Positions 47,970 to 60,357 are shown, counted from the stretch's first letter. The stretch is DNA of 64,000 nt from Kudoa neothunni (GCA_964304625.1 OZ199839.1:5704001-5768000), one strand, 5' to 3'. Numbers and translations are program-made. Notes: generated by a model from the sequence alone, not told the origin.

Positions 47970-49241
47970 TAAAGTTTTCCGAGCTTTAATGACATGGTAT
48001 TTAAGATAGCTATGTAATTCGGTGAAAAAATACGAAAATATTACTTTAAATTTCGAATGAACAAAAAATAATAATTTTGGGAATTTGAAAAAGATATCCA
48101 AACACTATCGTATAATGTATACTTATTCTAAAATAATTTCTCGGTTCAAACATCTGCTGATATATCGAAGCATTTTTCGATAATAATTTGAGCAGTCGTT
48201 GGTGGAAATAACTTTGAAACCATCATCTATTAAATTTAAAAGGTCGCTTTCATTTCTCGCATGTCCTCTCACAACATGGTTTTTCCATTTGCTGAAAACA
48301 TTTTCAATTGGATCCATGAAGGGTGAATACGGAGGTAGATACATCAACGTTAGTTGTAACGTTGCTAAAATTTCGCTAAGTCCCCGATAATGATGTATCC
48401 TTGCATTATCGAGTATGAAGCATGGATCTTCAATTTCCAAAGAACGGCACAAATCTGCCAACTCAATGAGGAACTCTTTAAAATCTTCGCCATTTACTGG
48501 TCTTCGATTTATTTTATATGGCACCATGCCATACTTATTCATCGCTGCAATGACGGATATGTTCCTTGACTTGACGGCTTTTACGTTTACATATGCTGAT
48601 GTACCAGCAAGCTAACGATCCTGTCTTGTACGTGACGATACATTAAAACCAACTTGGTCAATAAAAACAAAGTTGCTGCCTTCTGCCTCAAGCAATTTTG
48701 AATTGAACTCTTGGGCGTACACAAAACGTTTTTCCACTGTATCGTCAGAGTTTCTTCGTTCAGGAACAATGGTGAGCATTTTTAAAGAATAATGGAATTC
48801 TTTAAGGCATCTATTTATTGTGCTAACGCTAACACTCACGCCACATTCGTCTAATAATTTTTGACGAAGAGTCTTGAAGAAAAGTCACCACCCCTTTTTA
48901 ATGACTTTTCTTTCCCATCAAGAAGATACGATTTTACAATTGAAGCAACAGTTTGTCGCTTGATTCCAACATTTTCAGCGATGACGGCATTGCTGTAACC
49001 CAATTCGCACTGATTAGCAATCACTTTCCTATCTCGGTCACTTATTGTTTGTCTCTTAAATTTGGTTCGAGTTGTCATTTGAGAATCGTCGCTATTATCT
49101 GTTTTTAAAGTTTATAAATATTAAACTAACGTGTAATGTTGAATTTATACCACTCATATTATTTTTATTCGATTAATTTACAATGTGAACGTAAACATAA
49201 GCTTAAATTACGCACGTGTCACTAAAGCTCGGAAAACCCTA
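47970..49241 (-). mobile_element. Tc1/mariner (IS630-type) transposon
   Basis: About 1.27 kb flanked by TA dinucleotides. Terminal inverted repeats of at least 20 bp: left aaagttttccgagctttaatgaca and right (reverse complement) gggttttccgagctttagtg, with similarity extending to about 40 bp. Size, TA target and the DDE transposase inside fit the IS630-Tc1-mariner superfamily. The transposase has one frameshift and one stop, so the copy is young but probably inactive. Confidence 0.9.
48123..49078 (-). pseudogene. Tc1/mariner DDE transposase, disabled
   Basis: Starts MTTRTKFKRQTISDRDRKVI with a helix-turn-helix (NAVIAENVGIKRQTVASIVK) and a second one (SVSVSTINRCLKEFHYSLK). The catalytic triad is visible: D in FVFIDQVGFN, D in FILDNARIHH, and E in PYSPFMDPIENVFSKWK. 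Two defects: a frameshift at about 48860-48880 between the first part and LRQKLLDECGV, and an in-frame TAG at about 48614-48616 between TRQDR and LAGTSAY. Otherwise the frame is intact to the stop at 48123. About 315 residues if unbroken. Confidence 0.9.
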
Positions 49242-50078
49242 TATTTTCAATAAGTCTAACTCCGTTCAGAGAGATAGAAGCTAAAATATATAATTAAATA
49301 ATTTTAATTCGAATGTTTTTTGACAATATAAATTTACCAATCCATTAACACTTAAATTTGATTTTTAGAATGAACTAAACTTAATTCATTCGAAACACAT
49401 AACAGATAATAATTAATAAAATTCATAATCTTATTCTCTTATGGACGGACGGACGGACGGACGGCCGCTCTATGGAAATGATAGCGATATAAAGAGAGGT
49501 ATCATTTTGTTATCAGTACAAAATTCTTATTTTCGAACCGAATATTCCATCACTTGTCAACATCACAATAAGGAGAATGTATTCAATCTATTATTATTTT
49601 CTGCTCATAAATAAGGTATTCACCTTTGACGGGTCCTTGGAAGATGGAAAAATTATTTACAATTTCAACCTTAGTTAATCAACTAATAATAGCGCTAGTT
49701 TATTGATTATGCCAAATAATATATTTTAAATAAAAAACACATAAGAACTAAACACCCTTGAGAGATAGTGAATTGGGTACAAATGCGGGATTATCTATTG
49801 GACGGATATGAGCCGCAAAGGTCCAACCGCTGTAGTTAACACCTACAATGAAATAAACTTCAAATGGGATTTAAGGAGTTACACTGACTGTCTATCTTAG
49901 CAAACATTTAAATTTGTTAAATAAAGATAAAAATTGGTTTTCTAGAAGCAGTAAGCGCAAAGAATAAAATAACAAATTCTATTGGCAAGGTCGGAATGAA
50001 TATATTGTCTGAATATAGAGGAAAAGCCGACCACTCTTAACAACTAGGAAAGATACGCAAGATTGGTGGTTAGTACAA
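49242..50078. other. Intergenic with GGAC tetranucleotide run
   Basis: Holds (GGAC)n at about 49443-49466 in AT-rich DNA. No gene seen. Confidence 0.5.
49443..49466. repeat. (GGAC)n microsatellite
   Basis: About six perfect units, unusually GC-rich for this window, ending ggccgctc. Confidence 0.9.
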
Positions 50079-50667
50079 ATGATTGGTCTACTTGGAATTC
50101 TGTTTTTGTGTGCATTTATCGGATCAACCCAACAAATGTCTATTGTGGATTTGGAGGAGCAATCGTTTGATATTGGGTGGAATTGTTCTGATCCCAACAG
50201 TAAACTATGGTATAATGCAACTAAAAATTATGATGGAATTTATTAGCATGGGCTTTCCGATTATGGAATGTATCGATTGAAGGATGTGACCACCATACTT
50301 TATGTGTGATCAGAAGGGGTTCTCCATTTGATGTGAAAGTAATCGTGCAAGCTGTGAAAAGAGTCAACTTTTTCACGCTTTCCATGAGAATGGGTCACGG
50401 TTACAGTCAGTATCAGGTTGCGCTCAAGAATTCCAGTCCCTGCACGAGTGATATCGACTTTTGTCCTATGCTCATAGACGACATAAGACTGATTCCAATT
50501 GAATTTTTCATTGGTAAACACACTCCCAAAGTAATCGTTTGTGTTATCCATCATCGACAACACTACATTCATCTCACCTAGGGTTATTTTCTTCCCACAA
50601 TCACCTTCAGCGACAACTACAAACAGGATCTGCTTTGTATTCAGATTCCAATCAAAATAGTATAGTT
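50079..50667 (+). CDS. Secreted ML-domain (NPC2-like) protein 1
   Basis: Lipid-binding ML-fold protein. Three exons: signal peptide MIGLLGILFLCAFIGST and the first Cys in FDIGWNCSDPN; after a roughly 50-nt intron, LWNVSIEGCDHHTLCVIRRG (the NPC2 pattern V-x-I-x-GC-x-x-x-x-C); the strand SPFDVKVIVQAV; CTSDIDFCPM; and, after another intron, YFLPTITFSDNYKQDLLCIQ then IPIKIV and TAG at 50665-50667. Six Cys at the positions expected for the three ML disulfides. First of four ML genes in a 5.4-kb plus-strand cluster. Confidence 0.8.
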
Positions 50668-51624
50668 GAAGTGTGGTACTATATATGAAACTTTGTATAA
50701 ACAACTTGTGTGATATAAAATGGATTTCAAGAGTTAATATCATTTTTGCGCCTCTGTTTTTTTTGATAACTACGAAAGACAGTTGTTAACAGTTGTCAAC
50801 CTCATTAACTGAGATTCTATCTATATTTAATAGAGAATCTCATTGGTTTAAGTTTACGTGGGAGTAAAGGAGATGTGTGAACAAACCTCAAATATAGTGT
50901 TACTGTTGTGGTAAACAACAGATATGTAGGAGCAAATAAAGCCAAATAATGTTTCCTCTGTTGTTAGATAAGCTATTTAGTGGGCTATAAATGTTATTTA
51001 TCTAATAAGAATAACATAGTTAATAAGTTTTTACATAAAAAAATGGATAAATATGAAAAGGAGCAATTACAAGCCGAACATTAAATAAAATTGTAAATCG
51101 AAAAAAGTACGAAAACACACAGTAATAGATCTAATATTTATGTAAATTAATTGTAACATTATCTACTACTACAACATCAATATTAAATCCAGTCAAAGTG
51201 GAGTTATTTCCCAAAAAAGCTATCACAATAATACAACAATCAAAAAAAAGATTTGTTGCCCTGATTCTAAATCTGTGGCATTATCAAAGCTATTAACTTT
51301 TGTTTTCGATCTGCAACATCAACTGTAGTAGAAACTGATCGTTTGGCTAATAAAGTGGTAACTCGGAACTGTTTTGGTGAAAAGAGTTAATAAAATCACT
51401 GAGAACAAGGTGATAACGGTACTAATCGGCTATATGTTTCAATCTACTCAATTTTAGTTTTAGTAATCACGCAATATTATTGTGTATTAAGGTCTATAAC
51501 ATAATCAACTGTTTATTGGCTGATTTAATTCATAAGAAGTAACGAGGACGATACCTGCAAACTAATTGTGCCGTCCAAGTTGGATTAAAATTCACACATA
51601 GTTGGCCAATACACATAAACAACT

Positions 51625-52315
51625 ATGTACAAATTGGTCACCACTTTTGCTTTGCTTATAATATGGAATTTTGGTGGTTGCCGTTGTTTTACAGCATATG
51701 ATGATGATTGCTTTGATGGATTTTTCGGCTTATACGAGCTGGGCACAGATTTGAAAACCTGTCACAAGGGAGATGCAGCCAACAGTATGTTGTTTAGTTT
51801 GGTGTGAGTTCTGTTGTAAGTGAATGAAAATAGTGCACCTTGGTATTGATTATGTGAAAATATACAATTGGACTCAAAATCTTCCGGTTACAATCTTCAA
51901 ATATCAAGATGAGCGCAACTATGACCGAGTGTTAAGACTGTTGATAAGAGTTTCACACAAAACAAACGCCCACTATGAAAATTTGATTCCTGTAACCGAG
52001 GTCAAAGATATTTTCTCCTCAATCTACTATTTCACCACAACCATTGGTGTTCCAATGTATGTAGTGGGACTAAATTGTACCAAGCCCAGTAGATGTCCTG
52101 TCGTTGTGCAAGGATTTCGCCCTGTAGATATAAAGTTGTCTATCAATCTAAAACATTGGCCATATAAGGTAGGTGTTTGCCGAATGGATTTTTTACTGTT
52201 AATTTTCCATTATATATGAAATCCATTTTAGGACAACATGAATTTGAAAGTGCAAATGAGAATTGGTGGATACAGAGACTTGTTATGTTTTGATATCCCA
52301 TTGATATTTTATTAG
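51625..52315 (+). CDS. Secreted ML-domain protein 2
   Basis: Signal peptide MYKLVTTFALLIIWNFGGC, then DDDCFDGFFGLYELG and LKTCHKGDAAN. A short intron leads to MHLGIDYVKIYNWTQNLPVT, RVSHKTNAHYENL, a VPMYVVGLNCTKPSRCPVVV Cys-pair motif and NLKHWPYK; a last intron leads to MNLKVQMRIGGYRDLLCFDI then PLIFY, stop at 52313-52315. Close paralogue of the gene at 53671-54377 with the same intron positions; its last exon is almost identical at nucleotide level. Longer than NPC2-type ML genes by an N-terminal extension. Confidence 0.8.
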
Positions 52316-53670
52316 TTCTTTTGTATGATCTCTTTTTGTTGGCCCTTGTTTGTGTTAGCCACACAGTTGTTGATTACTAGGAGATTAACTAAGTCAGTTT
52401 TATTTCTACGGATTAATATTACCATAATTTATTTATTTATTTATTTATTTATTTTCTCTTAACAACTTCTTGCCCCTCAAATTTCACTTAAAACGTAACC
52501 ACTTTAAAGGACTTCAACCCAATTCTTCATACAGACAGCTTCATCTAACTCTTTCTTTTCACACTCTGGCAAAAGTGGTTCATTTGAGGTTGTACAACAA
52601 TAAAAATATCCACAAAAATGAATACTGTGGACGAACGATTCTAGTATTGAATTATAACTCCCAAACCAGACATTTTTATCGGTCGACGCGAACCTGTCCA
52701 AATGAGATATCTGAATTACGGATCAATAAAGAATGTGCCGCAGCAATAAAGCGAAAATCTTGGATCAAAGATTAATATAATTAACTGATTATGCAAAATT
52801 TAGATTAATTTTGCCTAAGTAATATTCATTTTATATACCAAGTGGATTTTAAGGATTAAATCACTTCTTCTATCTTAGGTTTATTAGAGAATCTGATTTA
52901 ATCATTAGAATTTAAAAATTGAAAAATCAAACTTGAGAATTAAAATTTAAATTCAAAGGAAAAACATGTACACATGAAGAAACATCTACTCCTAAGTAAT
53001 AATAATGTGAAAACGATCCCAATATCCCGTATTAACGTCAAAAAAAAATATTTTAACTAAAATAATGTCGTTAATTCGTAATAATTTTATTAGGTTAATC
53101 AGGAAAAATTATAAATACAATATGTGCAAATAAAGTAATGAAATTGGATAAGCTAAATATTATTTTAGTAATATAAATTAGAACATCTGTATATAGGCAG
53201 GATATCGAAATATGACCATGTCAATAAGATTTTTATAAGATAATTAAATAATGAATTGTTAGAATACGATTAAATCGATGGCTACTCCCAAAAAATTTTT
53301 CACAAAGATGTAATACGAAGAATTTGAATTTTAAGCGATTATTCCGAATCTATGTTATTTTAAAACCGTTTAATTTATTTTTTTGTATTTCCATCGTTAT
53401 ATAGCGCCGCCATCTGTGTTATCAGGGATATTTTTTTGAGCGCGAAACATATTTAGGGACAGAATATAATAAGTCTGTTATAAGAATGAAGCCATAAATG
53501 CAAATTTAGCTAAATGTTGAGCATAACTCGTTTTTAGCTTTATTTTTTGCACAATATATTGTAGATTGATGGTTAAAACTCAAACAAACTGTTAACTATT
53601 CACATTTTTATTGAGCGAAGGAACAGGGATCGCTCTATCTGACCCAGTTGTTGAATTCACATAAAACATT
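52316..53670. other. Intergenic between ML genes
   Basis: AT-rich, with a (TTTA)n run at about 52431-52455. Overlapping open frames on both strands at 52.47-52.78 kb are not supported as genes. Confidence 0.4.
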
Positions 53671-54377
53671 ATGCAAAAACTCCAAACAGCCATACTTATA
53701 TTGTTGAATTATTGTTTCGTTCTAAGAGCAGACAATGAGGATTATTTTAGTGGGGTTTACAGCATATTTAATCTAGGTGGAAAGTTGAAAACATGCCACA
53801 AAGGACAAGCAAGAAATAGTATATTTTTGTTGGTTTTGTTGAGTATTTCTATATTTTACAAATTTAGAAGATCTATTTATCGAATCGGTGACAATATTCA
53901 ACGTGACTGATTCGAATCTTCCAGTGCCTATCTTTAGATACCATAAGGAACACAACAATAACAGAAAGTTGAGTATTATTATTAACGTCAAGCACAAAGC
54001 CCTTAGACACTATGAAGACACGACGAAAACAAAAATCAGTCGTCTTTTTGCTTCTATCTTCTATTTTACCACCACAATCGGCGTACCTTTAGAAATAGAG
54101 TGGTTGGGTTGTCGCAGAATCCAAGATTGCCCAATCATTGTCCAAGGATCTAGATTTGAAAATATTAGAGCAACAATCGATCTGACGAAATGGCCATACA
54201 GGGTAGGTTCTCACCGGTTACCAACCGCTGCTAATCATCTGTTTGTTGATTAGATTATTGTGAAAATTCTCGCCTATGTAATATTTCTTATAGGGCAAAA
54301 TGAATTTAAAGATACAGATGAGAATTGGTGGATACAGAGATTTATTGTGCTTTGATATTCCATTGATATTTCATTAG
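53671..54377 (+). CDS. Secreted ML-domain protein 3
   Basis: Tandem paralogue of the 51.6-kb gene. Signal peptide MQKLQTAILILLNYCFVL, then DYFSGVYSIFNLGGKLKTCH; across a roughly 50-nt intron, DLFIESVTIFNVTDSNLPVP, VKHKALRHYED, FASIFYFTTTIGVPLEIEW, LGCRRIQDCPIIVQ and DLTKWPYR; across the last intron MNLKIQMRIGGYRDLLCFDI then PLIFH, stop at 54375-54377. Conserved Cys pattern. No frameshift. Confidence 0.8.
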
Positions 54378-54833
54378 CCGAATAAGTTCAAACAGTCTTA
54401 TTTAATCCCATACACTTGTACAATTATTGCTTATTAATTATGTCTCATAGTAGCTAATGGAATGATTCGATATTAATAGTAATTGTTCAATTCTGATTAT
54501 TTTCTTCGCCTTGCGATTACTGTCAAAAATTCCAAATAGATTTCTATTGTTGGCTCGCACTGAGTTAAATCGAATGGCTGTTTAATTCCTAGGAGAACAA
54601 ATAGTTTATTTTTTATCTCAATGCGGCCTTATTCTGTGAACTGAATAGATGTATAAAAGTTATCAAAAAGTTATTACTTCTTTTTTAAATAGTCTCCATG
54701 GGTTTCCTATCTTATCATACAGATGATTTCAAACAATCCGATTGAATAAGTAGTTCCGTCGTCTCTCTTTATACAGCTTACGCCTCTTGGATCAATCCTC
54801 TAGGTTCGCCGCGACGATAACGCACACAATCTA

Positions 54834-55474
54834 ATGTCTACACAAACCAACTCCAATAAAACATTGTGTTTCGTGTGCATCTTAATTGTTGCTATCACTG
54901 TCCCAATCACCAACGCTTCTTTCTTTAGTCGTCGAAAACTTCCAAAAGTGAATGTACTTCAATCGCCGATTGGTCATAACTGTTCCCAAGTAGAACGTAA
55001 TTTGTTGTAGGCTGTTGTTTCCTTGGTTGATTCGTTGGTAATAGAATGGAAGGCGGATATTCTGAATATCTCATTTCCAGGCTGTTTGAGTGAACCTTGT
55101 GGACTCAGACTGAGTCATGTTAATAAAGTGATGGCTACAATTGTTGCCAAAGAAACCATAAACGAAGTTCACCTTTCTGGGTACACGTATGTTGGAATAA
55201 TCAAAGTGAAAATGAATATTTTGGATCCGAATCCTTGTGGTGTGTCTGTGGACTGCCCAATTTGGCCGGGAGAGACCCGGGTGTTTCCCATAAGTATCAA
55301 ATCCCCTTCATATATCCCTAACAAGGTATGTGATTTAGTGGTTGAATTCCATCACTAAGAAACTTTAACCTAATACATAATTAGGTCTATAATCCTGTGA
55401 TCCATGCACATAGTGACAAATCTCACCGCAACGAAATTCTTTGTGCATCCATCCGAATTATCCCAGTGAAATAA
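54834..55474 (+). CDS. Secreted ML-domain protein 4
   Basis: ATG at 54834 (MSTQTNSNKTLCFVCILIVA, a signal-anchor-like start), then RRKLPKVNVLQSPIGHNCSQ. The frame then hits a TAG; the best homology-based repair is removal of a 21-nt GT-AG segment (gtagaacgtaatttgttgtag), giving AVVSLVDSLVIEWKADILNI and the motif SFPGCLSEPCGLRLSH. It continues NPCGVSVDCPIWPGETRVF, then after an ordinary intron VYNPVIHAHSDKSHRNEILC and IRIIPVK, TAA at 55472-55474. An alternative, longer intron (from gtacttcaat) would delete the first ML Cys. Most divergent of the cluster. Confidence 0.7.
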
Positions 55475-55939
55475 CACCGGGGGTCACTTGTTATTGACTT
55501 GGCTAAATTCTACCTACCGATCTATCGAACATACTTTTATTTATATATGGGTGTGTTTGCAATTGTTATTTCTATTTTTATATTATTACGCAATTTTTAT
55601 CTAACGTTTAACACAGCTCTAATCGATGGATATTCGTGTTATGTTCATGATACCAAAACGCCGCCTAAAATAAACGTTCTATTGCGATTTTGTGGGTCGT
55701 CATGCTAGATAATTTAAATACGTAAGGAATTGGCTGTAATAGCTACGTCAGCATTATAATCGCTCTCTATAATTCTAATTGTTGGCTGCAAAACCAATAA
55801 CTCCCGTCAAGGGATAACAATAGCTCATTAGAGAATTTACTCTATTGTCTAGTTGTAGTGCTAAGCGGTACACATAAGCCTATCCTAGCTAGATAGAGAA
55901 ATAAATTAACAACATTGTGACTGCTCGCCACTTACACTA

Positions 55940-56990
55940 ATGAGAACGGGGAAAAGATACTTATTAGTGGCTTTGATAGTTGTCGCATCAATAACGTTAT
56001 TGGTGGTTATGTGTGAATTGTACAATCAACCAGAATCAACGATCAACTCGGAACAGCTAATAACTGAAACTGTGGAACATTTACGTCAAGCAGGGAAATT
56101 AATTATGAATATTAAATCTTCTTCAAGTTATCATGTGATTTTTTTATGTTAATCAATAACAACAATCTAATAGTTTATTTGGTTGAAATCTATAGGAATA
56201 TTCAAAAGGGAAAACCAAAGAGGGCTACAACGACTTGGTTACAGTGGCCGATATCACATCCAACCAGCTGATTAAAAAATTCTTTTCCTTACATTATCCC
56301 AAAATAAAGCTGCTCACCGAAGAAGACTACGAAAAAGACAAAATATACACAAAAAGCCTCAAAAACGCTATCGATAACACCCCCATTGTATCCAATGAAA
56401 TCGACGAATCATCGCTAATAGCCATCATTGACCCATTGGATGCCACTCAGGAATACACCGAGGGACTGTATCAATACACCTCGATTATGGTGTGTTTTCT
56501 ACTGAACAACCGCCCACTAATTGGCATAACATATTTCCCATCGATAGATCAAGCCTTTTGGGTGCACAACCAAAACAAAGACTCTGGCAACTTTGATAAG
56601 GTTTCTGAGATTTTCAAAGTGCAACGAAACACATCTGCTATCAATGTGATAGTTTCAAGATCACATACGGGAAATATTTCCAAATGGATATCCCAAATTG
56701 CAAATCACCGACACAATGTGCATGTTATTAAAGCTGGAGGTGCTGGTTATAAATCAGTTATGGTAGCTGGGAATGCAGCTGATATCTATCTTCACGCTAC
56801 CGCCATTAAAATATGGGATGTTTGTAATGGGTTGGTTTTCGGAGAGCACTTTCCAAACCTGAAAGCCTACGATACCACGCTAAATGATATCAATCTCGAA
56901 ATCGATCACCCGGTGCTACATAAAGGATTCATTCTGGTCAATAACACATCGCTCCTTAGTTTCCTCTTAGAAAATAAACAACCTAATTAG
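55940..56990 (+). CDS. BPNT2: Golgi-type 3'-phosphoadenosine 5'-phosphate phosphatase (BPNT2/IMPAD1)
   Basis: Li-sensitive, Mg-dependent phosphatase that removes PAP, the by-product of sulfotransferases, in the Golgi lumen. Type II membrane topology: basic MRTGKRY, then a membrane segment (LLVALIVVASITLLVVMC). After one intron, SKGKTKEGYNDLVTVADITS; metal-site motifs LLTEED, IDPLDATQEYTE (the D-P-x-D-A-T signature) and IKIWDVCNG; substrate region VIVSRSHTGN and KAGGAGYKS. About 320 residues, complete to TAG at 56988-56990. It differs from cytosolic BPNT1 by the N-terminal anchor. Confidence 0.9.
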
Positions 56991-57693
56991 CTTCTATTAG
57001 ACGCTCTAAATTGTTTCATATTACTTTTTGCATTAATTTATCTTTATTTGATTTTTCCTCATTTAAATGTATATTTTTTCTTCACAAAAAATAAATTTAT
57101 TATATTTTTATTTTAATTAATTATTCTATACTGATAATCCATTAAAAACTAATTAATATTTTCATATTTTAAAATAATTTAATTGTTACGAATAAGTCAA
57201 AGGCAATTAAAACCATAAAACTAACAATAACGATCATAAAAAAAATTTGTTATAAATATTAAAATCAGGGCGTAAATTATTAAAGAGAGAGTTGTAGAAG
57301 CATTTTAAATGGAAAATGTAAATGATTGGTTCACTTCAGAAAATCATTATTAGGTTTTATGTGTGGAATCAAAAGGGATGTATAACATGAACACATAAAT
57401 ATATATTGTTGAGATGCGTGAATTCTATATTTTTTTTTAAAAATTCAACAAGATCTAGTTATCAAAACGGTTCGAGTTTTGCAAAATTAAAAGTGACGCT
57501 ACAAATGGCCGTTAACAGACTATTTACTTGTTTTAAAAATAGTTAATCAACTAAGTAAGGAGAAATAATTTCCGCTAAGTCTAAGATTGTGGCCAAATTC
57601 TATAACACAAAGTTCTCGACAAATGATTAAAGTAGTCACGAACACGCGCACGCAGCCATCCTATAAGTTAGTTCAAATCTCGATTTCCTTAAG
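56991..57693. other. AT-rich intergenic spacer
   Basis: 3' flank of BPNT2 and 5' flank of RWDD1; nothing else recognised. Confidence 0.4.
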
Positions 57694-58623
57694 ATGGATT
57701 GCCAACTAGAGCAGCGACAAGAATTGGAAATACTTAGTTGTATCTATGCTGACGACCTCCAAGGTTAGATTTGCATAGAAGTTACTTTAAAATTAAAATT
57801 GGCGTAGTACTTTGTGAAAGTCCTTTAAAGTTTCAAATCCAGCTTCACTATGATGAAAAGATGGAAAGTATAGATACAGAATAATTTTAATTGATCATTC
57901 GCGTGTATGATATAGAAAAGGTCCCATTAGTAATCGAATTCCCGGAGAAATATCCAACCGAAGTTTTCAATTTGAGCGTACAGCGAACAAATCTCCTTTC
58001 AGAAAGTGAAATTGAGGAGATTTTGAGCTTGGCTAAAGATCACGTAGTTTTCTGTATCGTTTAGTATTTTCTATCAGCTATAATCCAAAAGAATCTGATG
58101 AATATTGGTATTCCAGTTGTTTTTGATACATTGAGTTTAATTCAAGACAAAATATACAATTGTTCTACTGCCAAGTTTAATCAACAGAATCTCAACGTAG
58201 AAGCTGAACAAATCAGTCTGACAGAAAATGACGATTCAACAACTGAACCGATCCAACCAAAAGTTATCACATGTGACGATAAAGTTGGTTATATAGCTTG
58301 TTCACAATAATCTAAAAGTAACTTTTTAGATCAATGGCACAGAGGTAACTGTGGAGTCTTTTTGTAAGTGGAAAATCGAATTCGAAATTGAACATAACGT
58401 CGACTATAAAAAATCTTCAAATAATGGAAAATTTGACCCTCAAAAATTGACGGGTAGCTAACATCTATTGTATTCTTAACGAAAGTTAATTGATTTGATT
58501 GAAGGGAGACAGTTTTTCGAACGGGGTATGGACACCAATACAACAACCTATTTGGAGATTGATGGAGAGATGGTGGAGTTAGATGAAAATCTATATGTAG
58601 AAAATATGAATGATATTTCCTAG
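57694..58623 (+). CDS. RWDD1: RWD-domain protein RWDD1 (DFRP2)
   Basis: Cytosolic partner that stabilises the translational GTPase DRG2 (yeast Gir2-Rbg2). ATG at 57694: MDCQLEQRQELEILSCIYAD, the start of an RWD domain; later exons carry FQIQLHYDEKMES, VPLVIEFPEKYPTEVF (the RWD YPxxxP region, here diverged), IQKNLMNIGIPVVFDTLSLI, then a linker. The C-terminal DFRP block NGTEVTVESFCKWKIEFEIE, GRQFFERG and MVELDENLYVENMND matches the family (GTPVT-NFL-WK-KF; LTGKQLFE). TAG at 58621-58623. About six short-intron exons; edges of exons 2 and 3 are provisional. Confidence 0.85.
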
Positions 58624-58859
58624 GAACCACATATTTTATAGATTGGTTTTTTGTTTGGATAAAAAATTTTGTTGACACCTTATCTTGATCTTGCTACATC
58701 AAGCTAAAGATTTTTACAATAAATTTAGTTGCTTTAGCGTGCATACTTGTTACCATCACTTTTTAGTTTATTCCGTCATTTGAATATAAAACTAATTTTC
58801 TAATTATTGACATCAAAGAAGTCAGAATTCAAAATTAAATTGAGATAAATAAAATATTA

Positions 58860-59045
58860 TTTTCGCGCCTGGCAATATAACGGTTCTACCTGCCAAACCC
58901 CCTTTTAGTTGAGGGATAAAGTTTATTTTCTATAATATTATGTATTTAATTATTTTGGGATTATCTATCTCGTCCTTGATGGCCCGTAATAGTTAACTAC
59001 AGTGAAAACTACGTTCACCTGGATATTATGATCCATGAAAATGAA
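58860..59045 (-). mobile_element. MITE-like element, decayed copy
   Basis: Reverse-orientation partial match to 39029-39254: ggataaagtttattttctata, tatttaattattttgg, taactacagtgaaaact and cacctggatattatgatcc. The terminal repeat is eroded. Confidence 0.5.
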
Positions 59046-59518
59046 GATAATATATTATGTGAAAATGGTTAATTGTGAGTAGAGATCGTAATCACACCGT
59101 AGGAAACAATGAATATCCATTTAAAATCATATTCTTATGTATCAAATAAAGTTTAAAATTTCACGTTATCTTTAAAATTCATTTTATATCTGATTTGAAA
59201 AAATGGCTTATAACAATCAATATGCATGAATCCATCGATTTTTCGTGTATGTGCGCCAACTTTTCAGTTTCAAAATTATTCCAAATCTAAGAATATTTAA
59301 ATTTTAAAAAGAAATTTAGCAGATTGAGTTTTGGTATATGCATTTTTACGATTCTTATTAATAAAATAAATAAATAAATAAATATGAGGAGCAAAATCGT
59401 TCCCACGTGTAATCTCCCGTTGGTTTACAAAAACTTGCTAATTTCATTATTTGTCACATATTTTAATATATTAGTTATATTAAACAACTTAAATTGTTTT
59501 TTTAATACGTGCTAGTCC

Positions 59519-60357
59519 AAAATGGAGTCTAAATTTTAAAGGCGATGATGACTTTTATTTTCTCAGTAATGATTACGAAAAGTTCTTCCATGTATTTGTT
59601 TCTAAGGGTTATCTTCACAAAGCTCCAACTAGCTGTAGCAATTGCAGGAATTTCGATTGCTTCATCCTTAGGAAGCGCAAATTAAATGTTGTCTGGCCGA
59701 TAATTGAACAGTCCGCGTATGACAGAAATAACGTCGATTATTCTTTCACATATTTATGTGAAAGGTAATAGTTTATCTCAAGTCGTTGCTTTTAAAAACA
59801 ATAGGTGTGAAACTACTTTTCGCCCCAAAATGGAACATTGAAAAAATTTTTTAAAATATTATACCGCTGGTGCATGGATGAAACTATTTTAATTACAATC
59901 AAAAAAATCTGACAACTCTGCAGCAAATCACCCTTCGAGAACAGAGAAAATAAAATCGTGGCCGGTATTTTAAAGGAGACGTATGGAAAAGTTCTGTAAA
60001 TAATGGATTTTTAGAGTCAGACACTAAATCTCGAATTTGATTTAACTTATTTCTTTTATTTAATAGATGTCGACGATGGAAGTGGTAGCGATTATTTCCC
60101 CCCACAGAAGTTGAATTTTTTGATTGGCTCAGTGTAAACTTGACGACATGGAAAGAGAAATCCAAAAAGGGTCAACCATACATATCCAGTGACAAATGGA
60201 CGGTCTATAATGGTATACGTGCAGAATGATTCCCATACAAATAGTATCGAAAGATGCTGGGGAGCATCATTCTCGAATCTTGATGAATACTTTATTGAAG
60301 AATGGTACCGATTTATCATGGGTGAGGAAATAAATCTTCTCAACAACATTTTCTGAA
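59519..60357 (+). pseudogene. Merlin/ISXO2-like transposase pseudogene
   Basis: Reads WSLNFKGDDDFYFLS and KGYLHKAPTSCSNC (zinc-ribbon-like start), then ERCETTFRP-type residues around 59.80 kb, ISSDKWTVYNGI near 60.19 kb and HTNSIERCWGASFSNLDEY near 60.24 kb, ending FIMGEEINLLNNIF. The D-K-W and H-T-N-S-I-E-R-x-W motifs are the signature of ISXO2-like (IS1016/Merlin) transposases. Stops at about 59767, several frameshifts and a deletion between the last two motifs show it is inactive. Homologous non-coding flank continues to about 60610 and also occurs at 10.2-10.4 kb. Confidence 0.65.

Noticed and set aside
52470-52775. Open frames on both strands over 300 bp
   Set aside because: The plus frame lacks an ATG near its start and neither frame resembles a known protein; overlapping frames on both strands suggest chance.
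55499-55708. 70-codon plus-strand frame with a hydrophobic segment between ML gene 4 and BPNT2
   Set aside because: It has no ATG start (begins TTG after a stop), no family resemblance and no splice context.
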